DNA of 64,000 bases from assembly GCF_020164435.1 (NCBI RefSeq), contig NZ_JAIUDQ010000017.1:1-64000 (forward strand). The letters are read 5' to 3'. Shown here in pieces: positions 1 through 8,269 of the stretch (within the stretch, counting starts at the first letter, position 1; every line of letters begins with the position of its first letter). Below the pieces are notes generated by a model. It saw only the letters and a list, made by a program, of their open reading frames with translations. It ran no database searches and was not told where the DNA came from. The translations under genes and the position numbers were made by a program. The DNA comes from Phyllobacterium lublinensis (GTDB lineage Bacteria; Pseudomonadota; Alphaproteobacteria; Rhizobiales; Rhizobiaceae).

Positions 1-12
1 GGAAAACCTGTT

Positions 13-735
13 CTAGATCGCGGCTTGGTCCAGGTCACGATCGAGGCCGAGCGCATGGGCGACGGCGGCTTTGGAATGGAGCGTAGTTGAGTCGAATACG
101 GGCAACTCCAGATTGTCGTCCGTAAGCGACAGACAGATTTCAGTACATCCGAGAATCACGCTATCGGCGCCGGCGTCCTTGCCGCGCTGAACAATCTTTT
201 CCAGCGCGTGGCGGGAATCTGCCTTGACGATGCCGCAGCAGAGTTCGTCAAAGATTACCGCATGCACCTTGGCGCGATCGATTTCGTTAGGGACGAGGAC
301 CTCGATGCCGCACTTGTCGCGCATATAATCCGCATAAAATCCGTGTTCCATTGTGTAACGGGTGGCGAGCAGCAGCGGGCGCTTCTTGCCGGCGGCCGAC
401 AGCGCCTTCCCGGTTTCCATACGTATATCGATGAGCGGCACGCCAACGGCAGCGGCGACCGGATCAGCCACGAGATGCATGGTGTTGGTGCAGATGAGCA
501 CGCAGTCAGCGCCAGCGATTTCGAGGCGCTTGGCGGACTCTGCCAGAAGCGCAGCAGCATCGTCCCAGCGGTTGTTCTTTTGAAGCGCGACGACTTCGGC
601 GAAATCGAGCGACTGCAGCGCTATTTTTGCCGAGGCCAGACCGCCCAGCCGTGTCCGGATATTTTCATTGATCTGGCGGTAATATACTGCGGTGCTTTCC
701 CAGCTCATACCGCCAATCAACCCAATCGTACGCAT
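13..735 (-). CDS. Aspartate/glutamate racemase family protein
   Basis: A 240-residue amino-acid racemase of the Asp/Glu racemase superfamily, which interconverts L and D amino acids without cofactor using two cysteines. The start at 735 is chosen because the family's N-terminal IGLIGGMSWEST motif begins right after it and a GGGGA ribosome site lies just upstream; the frame is open 40 codons further but that extension is not family-like. Catalytic cysteines are visible as C82 (CTNTMH) and C197 (LGCTE). Length and motifs match the E. coli YgeA-like group. It is divergent from an AsnC-type regulator, a common arrangement in which the regulator senses an amino acid handled by the enzyme. Which amino acid is used cannot be read from the sequence. 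Confidence 0.9.
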   Translation of the reverse strand: MRTIGLIGGMSWESTAVYYRQINENIRTRLGGLASAKIALQSLDFAEVVALQKNNRWDDAAALLAESAKRLEIAGADCVLICTNTMHLVADPVAAAVGVPLIDIRMETGKALSAAGKKRPLLLATRYTMEHGFYADYMRDKCGIEVLVPNEIDRAKVHAVIFDELCCGIVKADSRHALEKIVQRGKDAGADSVILGCTEICLSLTDDNLELPVFDSTTLHSKAAVAHALGLDRDLDQAAI

Positions 736-872
736 TGCAAATTCCCCTGAATGTAAAATCTGAGCGGGATGATAAATCGAAATGTGCGCGAAAAGTTCGC
801 AAAGTTTGTGTTGTTCGCTTGAGAGTCTGCAAAAATTCAGCGCATAATCCGGCATTAACGCTATGAATTACT

Positions 873-1349
873 GTGGATGTAATGATGATCGACGATCGAG
901 ACCGAAAGATACTGGATCTGCTGCAGGAAAACGCTTCGCTAGCGGTCTCAGAATTGGCGGACAGGGTAAATCTCTCCATTTCCGCTTGTTCTCGCCGTAT
1001 CCAGCGGCTTGAGGACGAGGGGTACATTGCGCGGCGGGTTGTCTTGCTTGATCGACCGTTGATGGGCCTGCCGACCACAATGTTCGTCATTGTGCGGACG
1101 GCGCGTCACTCTGCCGATTGGCTAGAACAGTTTCGCAAGGCGATCACGGACATACCGGAAATCGTTGAAGTGCATCGCATGACCGGTACGATCGACTATA
1201 TTCTGAAGATCGTTCTTCCCCGCGTCGAAGCTTATGATGACATCTACAAGACGCTCGTGGAGAAGGTCGAGTTCTTCGACATATCGGCGTCAGTATCGAT
1301 GGAAGTGCTAAAGGCAACGACCGCTTTGCCGACCCGTTACTTACGTTAG
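873..1349 (+). CDS. Lrp/AsnC family transcriptional regulator
   Basis: A 158-residue Lrp/AsnC regulator: an N-terminal winged helix-turn-helix (residues about 5-60, with LSISACSRRIQRLEDEG as recognition region) followed by the RAM ligand-binding domain. The frame opens at GTG 873, with ATG codons at 882 and 885 as alternatives. Proteins of this family bind DNA as dimers or octamers and respond to amino acids. Its neighbour across the divergent 137-base gap is the amino-acid racemase, so regulation of that gene is likely (inference). The family assignment is secure; ligand unknown. Confidence 0.92.
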   Translation: MDVMMIDDRDRKILDLLQENASLAVSELADRVNLSISACSRRIQRLEDEGYIARRVVLLDRPLMGLPTTMFVIVRTARHSADWLEQFRKAITDIPEIVEVHRMTGTIDYILKIVLPRVEAYDDIYKTLVEKVEFFDISASVSMEVLKATTALPTRYLR

Positions 1350-1506
1350 CTGGCAGGATCTGTCAGGAGGATTATCTTTAAACTGCATTTTTCGGTGGCG
1401 AGATTGATGTTTTCCTGATCATGTTCACGTATTGTTTCGCTTTGATGAAGCCGATAGGCCAATATCCGCGTCAATTGCGGATGTAAACGCAAGTAGCGAG
1501 TTTCCG

Positions 1507-2778
1507 ATGATTGACCCGATCCTGGCCAAGCGCGGCCTCACACTTGTCTTCATGATCTTGCTTCTGGACATCATCGGCATCGGGATCATCGTTCCAGTTC
1601 TCCCCGAATATCTTGAGCAATTGACCGGGGCAAACGTGGGGCAGGCGGCGATCTATGGAGGCTGGTTGCTTCTCGCCTATGCTGGAATGCAGTTTATGTT
1701 CGCGCCGCTGATCGGGAACCTGAGCGATCGCTTCGGTCGCCGTCCGGTACTTTTGACCTCTGTCATAACCTTCGCCATCGACAATCTGATCTGTGCGCTT
1801 GCCCCAAACTTCGCCATTCTGATGATCGGCCGGATCCTTTCAGGCATCAGCGGCGGCAGCTATTCAACTGCCTCGGCATATATTGCCGACGTGAGCACCG
1901 ATGAAAACCGGGCGAAAAACTTCGGGCTGCTCGGCATAGCATTTGGCGTCGGGTTCATTCTCGGACCGATCATTGGTGGCTTTCTGGGTGAGTTTGGCCC
2001 ACGAGTCCCCTTCTTCGGGGCGGCAATCATTTCCTTTCTGAACTTCGTGGCCGCCTATTTCCTCCTGCCTGAGACTCTTGGGGTAGCGAACCGCCGGAAG
2101 TTTGAGTGGAAAAGATCCAATCCGCTTGGTGCGTTGAAGCAGATGCGGAACCACAGGGGTATCCTTTGGATTGGATTTGTCTTTTTCATGTTGACGCTCG
2201 GACACATGTCTTATCCCGCGGTGTGGGCCTATGTCGGAAGTTATCGCTACAACTGGAGCGAGAGCGATATTGGCATGTCGCTGGGCATTTACGGATTGTG
2301 CAGCGCGATCGTGATGGGGCTGGTCCTGCCGCGGATCGTGGCGAGTTTTGGGGAATGGCGCACGGCAGTCATTGGGCTCACTTTTGCGACTCTCGGTTTC
2401 TTCGGCTATGCAGCGGCCTGGCAAGGATGGCTGGTCTACGTGGTTATCTTAGCGACCTGCCTTGAAGGCGTGGCGGATCCCGCCATGCGCAGTATCGCAG
2501 CGGCCAAGGTTCCCGCGTCGGAGCAGGGCGAGTTGCAAGGTGCCCTGACCAGCCTGTTCAGCATCACGAATATCATTGGACCACTCATCTTCACGCAGAT
2601 TTTCGCCATCTTCACTGCGTCTGACGCTTCGATTGCGTTCAGTGGAGCGCCATATGTGCTTGGCGGTATTTTCGTTCTGATCGGTCTGATCGTTTTTGTT
2701 CTGCGTGTCCAAAAGCCTTCACTGGCCAAGGATGAGGTTCTTGTGCCGGGAGAACTGGCTCCGAATGAAGCCGGTTAG
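1507..2778 (+). CDS. TCR/Tet family MFS drug efflux transporter
   Basis: A 423-residue major facilitator with twelve predicted membrane segments, similar to the TetA-type drug:proton antiporters of the inner membrane. The signature loop between helices 2 and 3 is visible as [14 protein letters not shown], and the helix 5 region has [16 protein letters not shown], typical of 14-TM/12-TM antiporters. The frame is open from TTG 1432, but ATG 1507 starts the conserved part and gives a normal family length. It converges on a TetR gene (stop codons 17 bases apart), though that regulator pairs better with the DUF1348 gene. Tetracycline resistance should not be assumed; many chromosomal rhizobial relatives have other or unknown substrates. 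Confidence 0.88.
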   Translation: MIDPILAKRGLTLVFMILLLDIIGIGIIVPVLPEYLEQLTGANVGQAAIYGGWLLLAYAGMQFMFAPLIGNLSDRFGRRPVLLTSVITFAIDNLICALAPNFAILMIGRILSGISGGSYSTASAYIADVSTDENRAKNFGLLGIAFGVGFILGPIIGGFLGEFGPRVPFFGAAIISFLNFVAAYFLLPETLGVANRRKFEWKRSNPLGALKQMRNHRGILWIGFVFFMLTLGHMSYPAVWAYVGSYRYNWSESDIGMSLGIYGLCSAIVMGLVLPRIVASFGEWRTAVIGLTFATLGFFGYAAAWQGWLVYVVILATCLEGVADPAMRSIAAAKVPASEQGELQGALTSLFSITNIIGPLIFTQIFAIFTASDASIAFSGAPYVLGGIFVLIGLIVFVLRVQKPSLAKDEVLVPGELAPNEAG

Positions 2779-2794
2779 AATTTCATTGCTTCCG

Positions 2795-3352
2795 CTATGA
2801 CAGCAGCCGTTGCTCGGTTTTCCTGATGGCGCGTTCAAACAATGACGGATCATCGAGTGCACGGGCAAGTACAAGCGCGCCCTGAATGCTTATGACCGCC
2901 TCCTCTGCAAGAGCTGACGATTGGACGCCGTCTTGCCCGGCCTTTTGCAGAGCCAAGGCCAGGGCACTTTTCCAATTGGCAAAGTATTCCCTGACCTGTC
3001 CGGCGAAGCGGTCCCGTACATTATCGAGTGCAAATGCACCGACAAGGCAGATACGCCGTCCTGAATGGAAATAGTCCGTCACGGAACGGCACATCGCGAT
3101 GATCGCCGCACGCGGGTCGTCGGAATCACGGAGCGGACGATAGATATTCACCTCGAACCATGTGTCGATTTCCTTCAGAACGACAGCTGCCATCTCTTCT
3201 TTCCCGCCGGGGAAGAAATGGTACAGACTGCCTTTGCCGAGCCCGGTTTTCTCACTGATGATCGAAAGGCTGGCGCCCTCAAAGGCGTGCTCGCGGAATA
3301 TTTCGGCAAGTACCGGAATGACATCTGAGCGCTCGGCAACGGTTCTTGCCAT
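2795..3352 (-). CDS. TetR/AcrR family transcriptional regulator
   Basis: A 185-residue TetR-type repressor. The DNA-binding domain occupies residues about 1-55, with the helix-turn-helix at ASLSIISEKTGLGKGSLYHFFPGGKEEM; the C-terminal ligand domain resembles the LmrA/YxaF subgroup. It follows the DUF1348 gene with only three bases between them, so the two are one operon. A long inverted repeat upstream of that operon (3845-3881) is a good candidate for its own operator, implying autoregulation. The inducer is unknown. Confidence 0.9.
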   Translation of the reverse strand: MARTVAERSDVIPVLAEIFREHAFEGASLSIISEKTGLGKGSLYHFFPGGKEEMAAVVLKEIDTWFEVNIYRPLRDSDDPRAAIIAMCRSVTDYFHSGRRICLVGAFALDNVRDRFAGQVREYFANWKSALALALQKAGQDGVQSSALAEEAVISIQGALVLARALDDPSLFERAIRKTEQRLLS

Positions 3353-3355
3353 TGA

Positions 3356-3829
3356 TTACAATCCCAGGTCTGACAGGCCAGGATGATCCGTCGGGCGCGG
3401 TCCCGAACGATCCCAGAAGAACTTGCGTTCGGTCTCCTTGATGGGCAAATCGTTGATGGAGGCAAAGCGCTTTTCCATCAGGCCATTCTCGTCGAATTCC
3501 CAGTTTTCATTGCCATAGGCTCTGAACCAGTTACCCGAATCATCGTGATACTCGTAGGCGAAACGAACGGCTATACGGTTGTCGGCAAATGCCCAGAGTT
3601 CCTTGATGAGGCGATATTCCAATTCCCTGTGCCACTTGGCGGTAAGGAAGGCAATAATGTCCTCACGCCCCTGCATAAATGTCGACCGGTTCCGCCAATA
3701 ACTGTCGGTCGTATAGGCGAGGGATACCCGCTCGGGATCGCGGCTGTTCCAGCCATCTTCCGCCGCACGTACTTTCCGAATTGCGGTTTCGCGGGTGAAT
3801 GGCGGCACAGGGGCGCGCTGCTCAGCCAT
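3356..3829 (-). CDS. DUF1348 (nuclear transport factor 2-like) protein
   Basis: A 157-residue protein of the DUF1348 family, an NTF2/SnoaL-like fold with conserved aromatic and acidic residues (for example [23 protein letters not shown]). Start at 3829 is supported by AAGGAG upstream. It leads a two-gene operon with the TetR gene. Members of the family are frequently found next to TetR regulators and oxidoreductases, but no reaction is established; I give it no enzymatic function. Full length for the family. Confidence 0.88.
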   Translation of the reverse strand: MAEQRAPVPPFTRETAIRKVRAAEDGWNSRDPERVSLAYTTDSYWRNRSTFMQGREDIIAFLTAKWHRELEYRLIKELWAFADNRIAVRFAYEYHDDSGNWFRAYGNENWEFDENGLMEKRFASINDLPIKETERKFFWDRSGPRPTDHPGLSDLGL

Positions 3830-3844
3830 GGCAATCTCCTTGAT

Positions 3845-3881
3845 TTGTACTGATCGGTAAAGTGTTTATCAATCGGTACAA
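3845..3881. promoter_or_regulatory. Probable TetR operator, long inverted repeat
   Basis: Two 16-base arms, 3845-3860 and 3866-3881, read TTGTACYGATYGRTAA when both are written in the same sense, matching at 13 of 16 positions with a five-base spacer. It lies 16 bases upstream of the DUF1348 start codon. Size, symmetry and location fit a TetR dimer-pair operator for the regulator encoded in the same operon. The symmetry is seen; the binding protein is inferred. Confidence 0.65.
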
Positions 3882-3998
3882 TTCGGGCTCGCGATTGTCA
3901 ACCCGGATCAAAAATGGCCGCGAAATGCAGAGGGCTTTTCTCTGCAGACGGTTTGATTTAATCAGGAGTACCGCTGATCCAGCCAAGGTGACTCCCCG

Positions 3999-4919
3999 AT
4001 GTCCTATTCAGAACGTATTGCCCTCGATGCTGAGGGTTTGAGCCTGTCCCGACTTGTGCTCGGTGCATGGCGGCTGTTGAGCGGCCCCGAACGACCTGAC
4101 GCCAATCGTGTTGCAGATCTGATCAATGATGCCATCGACCTTGGCATGACCAGCTTCGACCACGCCGATATCTACGGTGACTATGGGGTGGAGGAAGTGT
4201 TTGGCGCTGGCCTGAAGCAATGGCGCGGCCAGCGGGAGCGGATCGAACTGATCACCAAATGCGACATAATGCTGAAATCTGGAGCGCGCCCGGACAATCG
4301 CATCAAGCATTACGATACCAGCGCTGGGCACATCGAAGCATCGGTGAACCGTTCGCTGAAAAATTTGCAAACCGACTATGTGGACGTGCTGTTGATCCAC
4401 CGGCCCGATCCCTTGATGGACGCGGATGAGACCGCCCGCGGACTCGAGGCCGTCGTGGAGGCAGGCAAGGTGCGGGCAATCGGCGTGTCAAACTTTTCGC
4501 CATCGCAATTCGATCTGCTCGCTTCGCGGTTACCTTTTCCATTGGTTACCAATCAGATCGAGGTCTCTGTCATCCACACCTCTCCGCTTGTCGATGGCAG
4601 CCTCGATCATGCGCAACTCTTGCGCTATCCGCCAATGATCTGGTCGCCCCTTGGTGGCGGTAGTCTGTTTACCGGTGATGGCGCGCAGGAGAGGCAGGTG
4701 CGCAAGGCTCTGCAGATGGTGTCAGATCAACTCGGCGGCGTCGACATCTCTGCAGTCGCGATTGCGTGGCTTTTGCGCCATCCGGCACGTCCAATCCCCG
4801 TGCTTGGCAGTTTGAAGCGCGAACGTCTAGCTTCAATGGCGTCGGCACTCGGCATCGTGCTTGAGCGCCAGCAATGGTTTGAGATATTGCAGGCGAGCAC
4901 CGGGGAGGAGGTTCCGTAA
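3999..4919 (+). CDS. Aldo/keto reductase family oxidoreductase
   Basis: A 306-residue NAD(P)H-dependent aldo-keto reductase of the YdhF-like group. The family's tetrad is visible: D54 and Y59 in FDHADIYG, K87 in LITKCDI and H134 in LLIHRPD. The C-terminal cofactor region (PIPVLGSLKRERL) is also typical. It is transcribed away from the DUF1348/TetR operon across 170 bases. Cytoplasmic carbonyl reduction of small aldehydes or ketones is expected; the physiological substrate is not evident. Confidence 0.9.
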   Translation: MSYSERIALDAEGLSLSRLVLGAWRLLSGPERPDANRVADLINDAIDLGMTSFDHADIYGDYGVEEVFGAGLKQWRGQRERIELITKCDIMLKSGARPDNRIKHYDTSAGHIEASVNRSLKNLQTDYVDVLLIHRPDPLMDADETARGLEAVVEAGKVRAIGVSNFSPSQFDLLASRLPFPLVTNQIEVSVIHTSPLVDGSLDHAQLLRYPPMIWSPLGGGSLFTGDGAQERQVRKALQMVSDQLGGVDISAVAIAWLLRHPARPIPVLGSLKRERLASMASALGIVLERQQWFEILQASTGEEVP

Positions 4920-4947
4920 GCCTTAGCCGGGCAACCTCCCCGATAGA

Positions 4948-6201
4948 TCAGGCAGCTTGTTCGCGCTCGGGCAGAGGCTCGAGCCCCTTTCTCGTGCGGA
5001 TCAGATTGAAGAACCGGCGGAAGAGATAGTGTGAATCCTGCGGTCCGGGCGACGCTTCCGGGTGGTGCTGAACTGAAAACACCGGACGGCCCACGACCCG
5101 CAGCCCGCAATTGCTGCCGTCGAACAGGGAAACGTGCGTTTCCTCGACCCCGTCCGGAAAGGATGTGGCGTCAACGGCAAAGCCATGATTCATCGAGACG
5201 ATCTCGACCTTGCCCGTAGTGTCGTCACGGACCGGATGGTTGGCCCCGTGATGACCCTGATGCATCTTCTTTGTATCCCCACCAAGCGCAAGCGCCAGCA
5301 TCTGATGGCCAAGGCAGATTCCGAAGACCGGGATGTCGGTCTTGATCAGTTCCTTGATGGCCGGCACGGCGTACTTGCCGGTCGCTGCGGGATCGCCAGG
5401 GCCGTTGGATAAGAATATACCGTCCGGCTTGTGGGCGAGGACATCATCCGCACTGGCTGAAGCAGGAAGTATGGTGACTTTGGCGCCAAGACCGGCAATA
5501 AGACGCAAGATATTGCGCTTGATGCCGTAGTCGATGGCCACCACATGGAATTGCGGAGCAGACTGTTCGTCAAACCCCTCGTTCCAAACCCATGGCTTCT
5601 CTGTCCAGACCGAGCTTTGCCCGGATGTGACATCCTTGGCGAGATCGAGGTCCAGCAGGCCGTGCCATGCGGCAGCACGTGCCTTGAGAGCAGGAATGTC
5701 AAATCTGCCATCCGGATCGTGTGCGATCACCGCATTGGGCATGCCCTTCTCGCGGATCAGCACAGTCAAGGCACGCGTATCTACACCCGCAAGAGCGATG
5801 ACACCGCGTGCCTTCAACCAATGATCGAGGTGATCGGCAGCGCGATAGCTAGAAGGCGCGGTAATATCGGCTTTGAAGATCGCCCCTACCGCCCCAGCAC
5901 GATTGGCTGGTGTCAGATCCTCAATATCTTCCTTGTTGGTGCCCACATTGCCGATGTGAGGGAAAGTAAACGTGACGATCTGGCCGGCATAGGATGGATC
6001 GGTGAGAATTTCCTCGTAGCCGGTGAGGGCTGTATTGAAACAGACCTCTGCCTCGCATGTCCCCGTTGCCCCAAGACCCTTGCCTTCGATGACTGTGCCG
6101 TCGGCCAGAACCAATACGGCGGTCGGCCTGAATTCGGTCCAACCTTCGGTCGTTGGACTGGCTGCGTGGATACCTGCGTCTGTTGTTGCGGTCGAGGTCA
6201 T
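4948..6201 (-). CDS. carA: Carbamoyl-phosphate synthase small subunit
   Basis: The glutamine-hydrolysing subunit of carbamoyl-phosphate synthase (417 residues), which feeds ammonia to CarB for arginine and pyrimidine synthesis. The N-terminal CPSase small-chain domain (about 27-165, with FNTALTGYEEILTDPSYAGQ) is followed by a class I glutamine amidotransferase domain. The triad is visible: C296 in FGICLGHQ, and H380 and E382 in QHHPEASPGP. The first 25 residues form a polar extension common in rhizobia. carB is not in the window. It is divergent from the YqeY-like gene across 290 bases. Confidence 0.97.
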   Translation of the reverse strand: MTSTATTDAGIHAASPTTEGWTEFRPTAVLVLADGTVIEGKGLGATGTCEAEVCFNTALTGYEEILTDPSYAGQIVTFTFPHIGNVGTNKEDIEDLTPANRAGAVGAIFKADITAPSSYRAADHLDHWLKARGVIALAGVDTRALTVLIREKGMPNAVIAHDPDGRFDIPALKARAAAWHGLLDLDLAKDVTSGQSSVWTEKPWVWNEGFDEQSAPQFHVVAIDYGIKRNILRLIAGLGAKVTILPASASADDVLAHKPDGIFLSNGPGDPAATGKYAVPAIKELIKTDIPVFGICLGHQMLALALGGDTKKMHQGHHGANHPVRDDTTGKVEIVSMNHGFAVDATSFPDGVEETHVSLFDGSNCGLRVVGRPVFSVQHHPEASPGPQDSHYLFRRFFNLIRTRKGLEPLPEREQAA

Positions 6202-6491
6202 GCGGTTTCCTTCAGCTTCAGCTGGCGTGTGTCGTCTCTTACGGTCGCCCTACATTGAAAAACGTCGTCAATTGTTCGATATGACGTGGCAAAGCGCGGT
6301 GTTGGATGATCTCCTCACCGCATGACAACAAAAAATCTGTCTGGCTAAGACCGAAGCCATAAACAAAGCTGCACCTCCGGTCAATTGCGACACAAGAACT
6401 CTTGGAGAATTTTGCCATAATTGGCATTTCGCGATGATTGTTTTTGTTCGAAGCGAACATTAGGGTGCGCGAAAAGCAGCAGGAGTACAGA
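6202..6491. promoter_or_regulatory. Divergent intergenic region, carA / yqeY-like
   Basis: The 290 bases between the start codons of carA and the YqeY-like gene must contain both promoters. I see no convincing minus-35/minus-10 pair, attenuator hairpin or riboswitch here. A short AT-rich tract around 6420-6440 is the most promoter-like stretch for the plus strand. Confidence 0.35.
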
Positions 6492-6941
6492 ATGCGCGAC
6501 ACAATCGCCGGGGCACTGAACACAGCTATGAAGGCACAGGACAAGCTTCGCGTCCCGACACTGCGCCTGATCATGGCTGCCATCAAGGACCGGGACATTC
6601 TCAATCGAGGTACTGGCAAGGAGCCGGCATCAAGTGAGGAGATCAGTTCTATTCTCGCAAAAATGATCAAGCAGCGCGAGGAGTCGGCCAAGCTCTATGA
6701 GGAGGGCAATCGTACTGAACTTGCCCAGCAGGAGCGTGCCGAAATCGAGATCATTCGCGATTTCATGCCCAAGCAGATGACTGAAGCGGAAACGCGCCAG
6801 GCCGCCAAGGGCATCATTGATGAAATTGGCGCGGCCGGTCTGCGTGACATGGGCAAAACCATGAACGCATTGAAGGAAAGATATGCCGGCCAGATGGATT
6901 TCAGCCGCGCCAGCGGCATCGTGAAGGAACTCTTGCAATAA
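6492..6941 (+). CDS. GatB/YqeY domain-containing protein
   Basis: A 149-residue protein made wholly of the YqeY domain, homologous to the C-terminal tRNA-binding tail of GatB. It starts at ATG 6492, preceded by CAGGAG. Conserved stretches include TLRLIMAAIKDRDI and the C-terminal GKTMNALKERYAGQMDFSRASGIVKELL. In alphaproteobacteria it commonly sits between carA and dnaG as here, though two unrelated genes are inserted before dnaG in this genome. Function is not established; a role in tRNA amidation quality control is only suggested by homology. Confidence 0.93.
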   Translation: MRDTIAGALNTAMKAQDKLRVPTLRLIMAAIKDRDILNRGTGKEPASSEEISSILAKMIKQREESAKLYEEGNRTELAQQERAEIEIIRDFMPKQMTEAETRQAAKGIIDEIGAAGLRDMGKTMNALKERYAGQMDFSRASGIVKELLQ

Positions 6942-7252
6942 GCCAACGATAACTGTTGCGCTGACGGCAAAAAGCCCGGTCTCAATTACGGGGAGAGGTA
7001 GAAAAGCCAAACAGGGTGAGGATCAGTTCCTTCGCTCGCACATTGCTGAAGAGAATTGCGGGGGACACCACATCAACGCCCTTGGCATTCTCGCAATCGT
7101 TTAGGGTTCTGTAGTTTGGCCAGTTGAATTTCGTTGAAGAGGCGAGCACCGGATTCGGCAAGGCGTGCGCAATTGGTCAATGGAACAATTTGCATAGCTA
7201 TCATGCAGTTTTGAATCTGGCCATATTTCGCGATTGGTCTATATTTTCATTC

Positions 7253-7362
7253 GTTGGGTTCGTTTCCTCCCAGATCCCCCAACATCGAATGTATCGCACC
7301 TCCTCCCGCGGTACATTTACAATCAGGATCGCTGCACCTCCTCCCGCAGCGATCCTTTTTTT
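7253..7362 (+). ncRNA. Alpha-r14 / CcsR-type small RNA with anti-Shine-Dalgarno loops
   Basis: Three consecutive hairpins present C/U-rich anti-Shine-Dalgarno sequence in their loops. Hairpin 1: GTTGGG 7253-7258 pairs with CCCAAC 7278-7283, loop containing TTTCCTCCC. Hairpin 2: 7288-7297 pairs with 7308-7317 (ten pairs, one G-U), loop ACCTCCTCCC. Hairpin 3: 7326-7335 pairs perfectly with 7346-7355, the same ACCTCCTCCC loop, then seven Ts, so it doubles as an intrinsic terminator. TATATT at 7240-7245 is a plausible minus-10, putting the 5' end near 7252. This architecture is that of the alphaproteobacterial alpha-r14 family and the Rhodobacter CcsR 'cuckoo' RNAs, which are stress-related. The exact 5' end is inferred. 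Confidence 0.8.
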
Positions 7363-7374
7363 GTTTTTTGGTTT

Positions 7375-7953
7375 TCAGTCGGCCTTTTCTGGCGGCCGTT
7401 TTGGATCCGACAGCTCCTCGACAGCTTCCGTGAGTGATACGACTTCCTTTTCGCGAATCTGATCTATTTTGTGGTGGAGAAGTTCGATCTTTTCGTGCAG
7501 CAATTCGATTTCAAGCTCTGCCTTGATGTTGATGCGGTAGTCATTCTCAGCTTCCTTGCGATCGATATCCTGCTGGCGGTTCTGGCTCATCATGATGAAC
7601 GGTGCCGCGTAGGCGGCTTGAAATGATAGAGCCAGGTTGAGCAGAATGAACGGATAGGGGTCCCATTCGCGCACGTAGGCCGTTACATTCAGCACGATCC
7701 AGAAGAACAATATGGTGGTCTGGATGATGATGAACGACCATGATCCCATTGTTGCTGCGACAACATCCGCGATTTTCTGTCCGGGTGTAAGTTCATTCTC
7801 AAGCTCAGATGGTTTCTTGCGGCGCTCGTGCCGACGAGCATCCCTAAGTTGATGCAGCAGCTTGCGTTCCGCCTCCCACAGTCCCTTCTTCATGTCTTCT
7901 ACATTCGGCATGGACTGTTCCCCCAGCTGTTGGTCTGACTGCTTTGCGCTCAC
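7375..7953 (-). CDS. DUF1003 domain membrane protein
   Basis: A 192-residue DUF1003 protein: a charged N-terminal helix (about 20-60), two membrane segments close together (about 72-95 and 100-120, separated by a short WDPYPF loop), the conserved MMSQNRQQDIDRKEAENDY stretch, and a C-terminal coiled coil rich in E, K and L. It is an inner-membrane protein with both ends in the cytoplasm by prediction. No function is established for the family. Its stop codon lies only 12 bases beyond the T-tract of the convergent small RNA, whose terminator may also serve this gene. Confidence 0.88.
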   Translation of the reverse strand: MSAKQSDQQLGEQSMPNVEDMKKGLWEAERKLLHQLRDARRHERRKKPSELENELTPGQKIADVVAATMGSWSFIIIQTTILFFWIVLNVTAYVREWDPYPFILLNLALSFQAAYAAPFIMMSQNRQQDIDRKEAENDYRINIKAELEIELLHEKIELLHHKIDQIREKEVVSLTEAVEELSDPKRPPEKAD

Positions 7954-8094
7954 GATGCTGCGACATTGAAACTATCATAGACCTGTTTGCCAGGGCTGGC
8001 AGCATGATGGTCCGCCCGAAGTAACATGCCGGATTGGCAGAGTGGAACTTGAAGGCCACATCCGCGTTGTTGGTTCACAGGAATGGAGGCGACA

Positions 8095-8259
8095 ATGAAA
8101 GAACAAAGATGGTCGACCATTATTGGTGTTTTGGCGGGGTTGTCCGTGGGTGCAGGTATCGGCGAAGCGATGATGGGAAATATTCTCCTGGGGTTGCTTA
8201 TCGGTAGCGCCATGGGTGCGTTTATCGGTTCCAACACCCACATTCATCGCGACTACTAA
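8095..8259 (+). CDS. Small glycine-rich membrane peptide (54 residues)
   Basis: A short reading frame starting at ATG 8095, five bases after a strong GGAGG site, encoding 54 residues: a basic N-terminus (MKEQRW), then two hydrophobic stretches built on glycine spacing (GVLAGLSVGAGIG and LLGLLIGSAMGAFIG), ending HIHRDY. The GxxxG-type pattern resembles glycine-zipper membrane proteins. It lies between divergently and convergently placed genes and has no overlap with them. I do not recognise a family; ribosome site and composition make it likely to be real. Confidence 0.65.
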   Translation: MKEQRWSTIIGVLAGLSVGAGIGEAMMGNILLGLLIGSAMGAFIGSNTHIHRDY

Positions 8260-8269
8260 ATCCAAACGA

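Noticed and set aside
5545-6258. A 237-codon plus-strand frame opposite carA
   Set aside because: It is the antisense shadow of carA, with low-complexity composition and no ribosome site; carA motifs are intact on the other strand.
7124-7462. A 112-codon plus-strand frame in the gap after the YqeY-like gene
   Set aside because: It runs through the small RNA hairpins and its terminator, lacks a ribosome site and has an unlikely composition; the RNA explains the region better.
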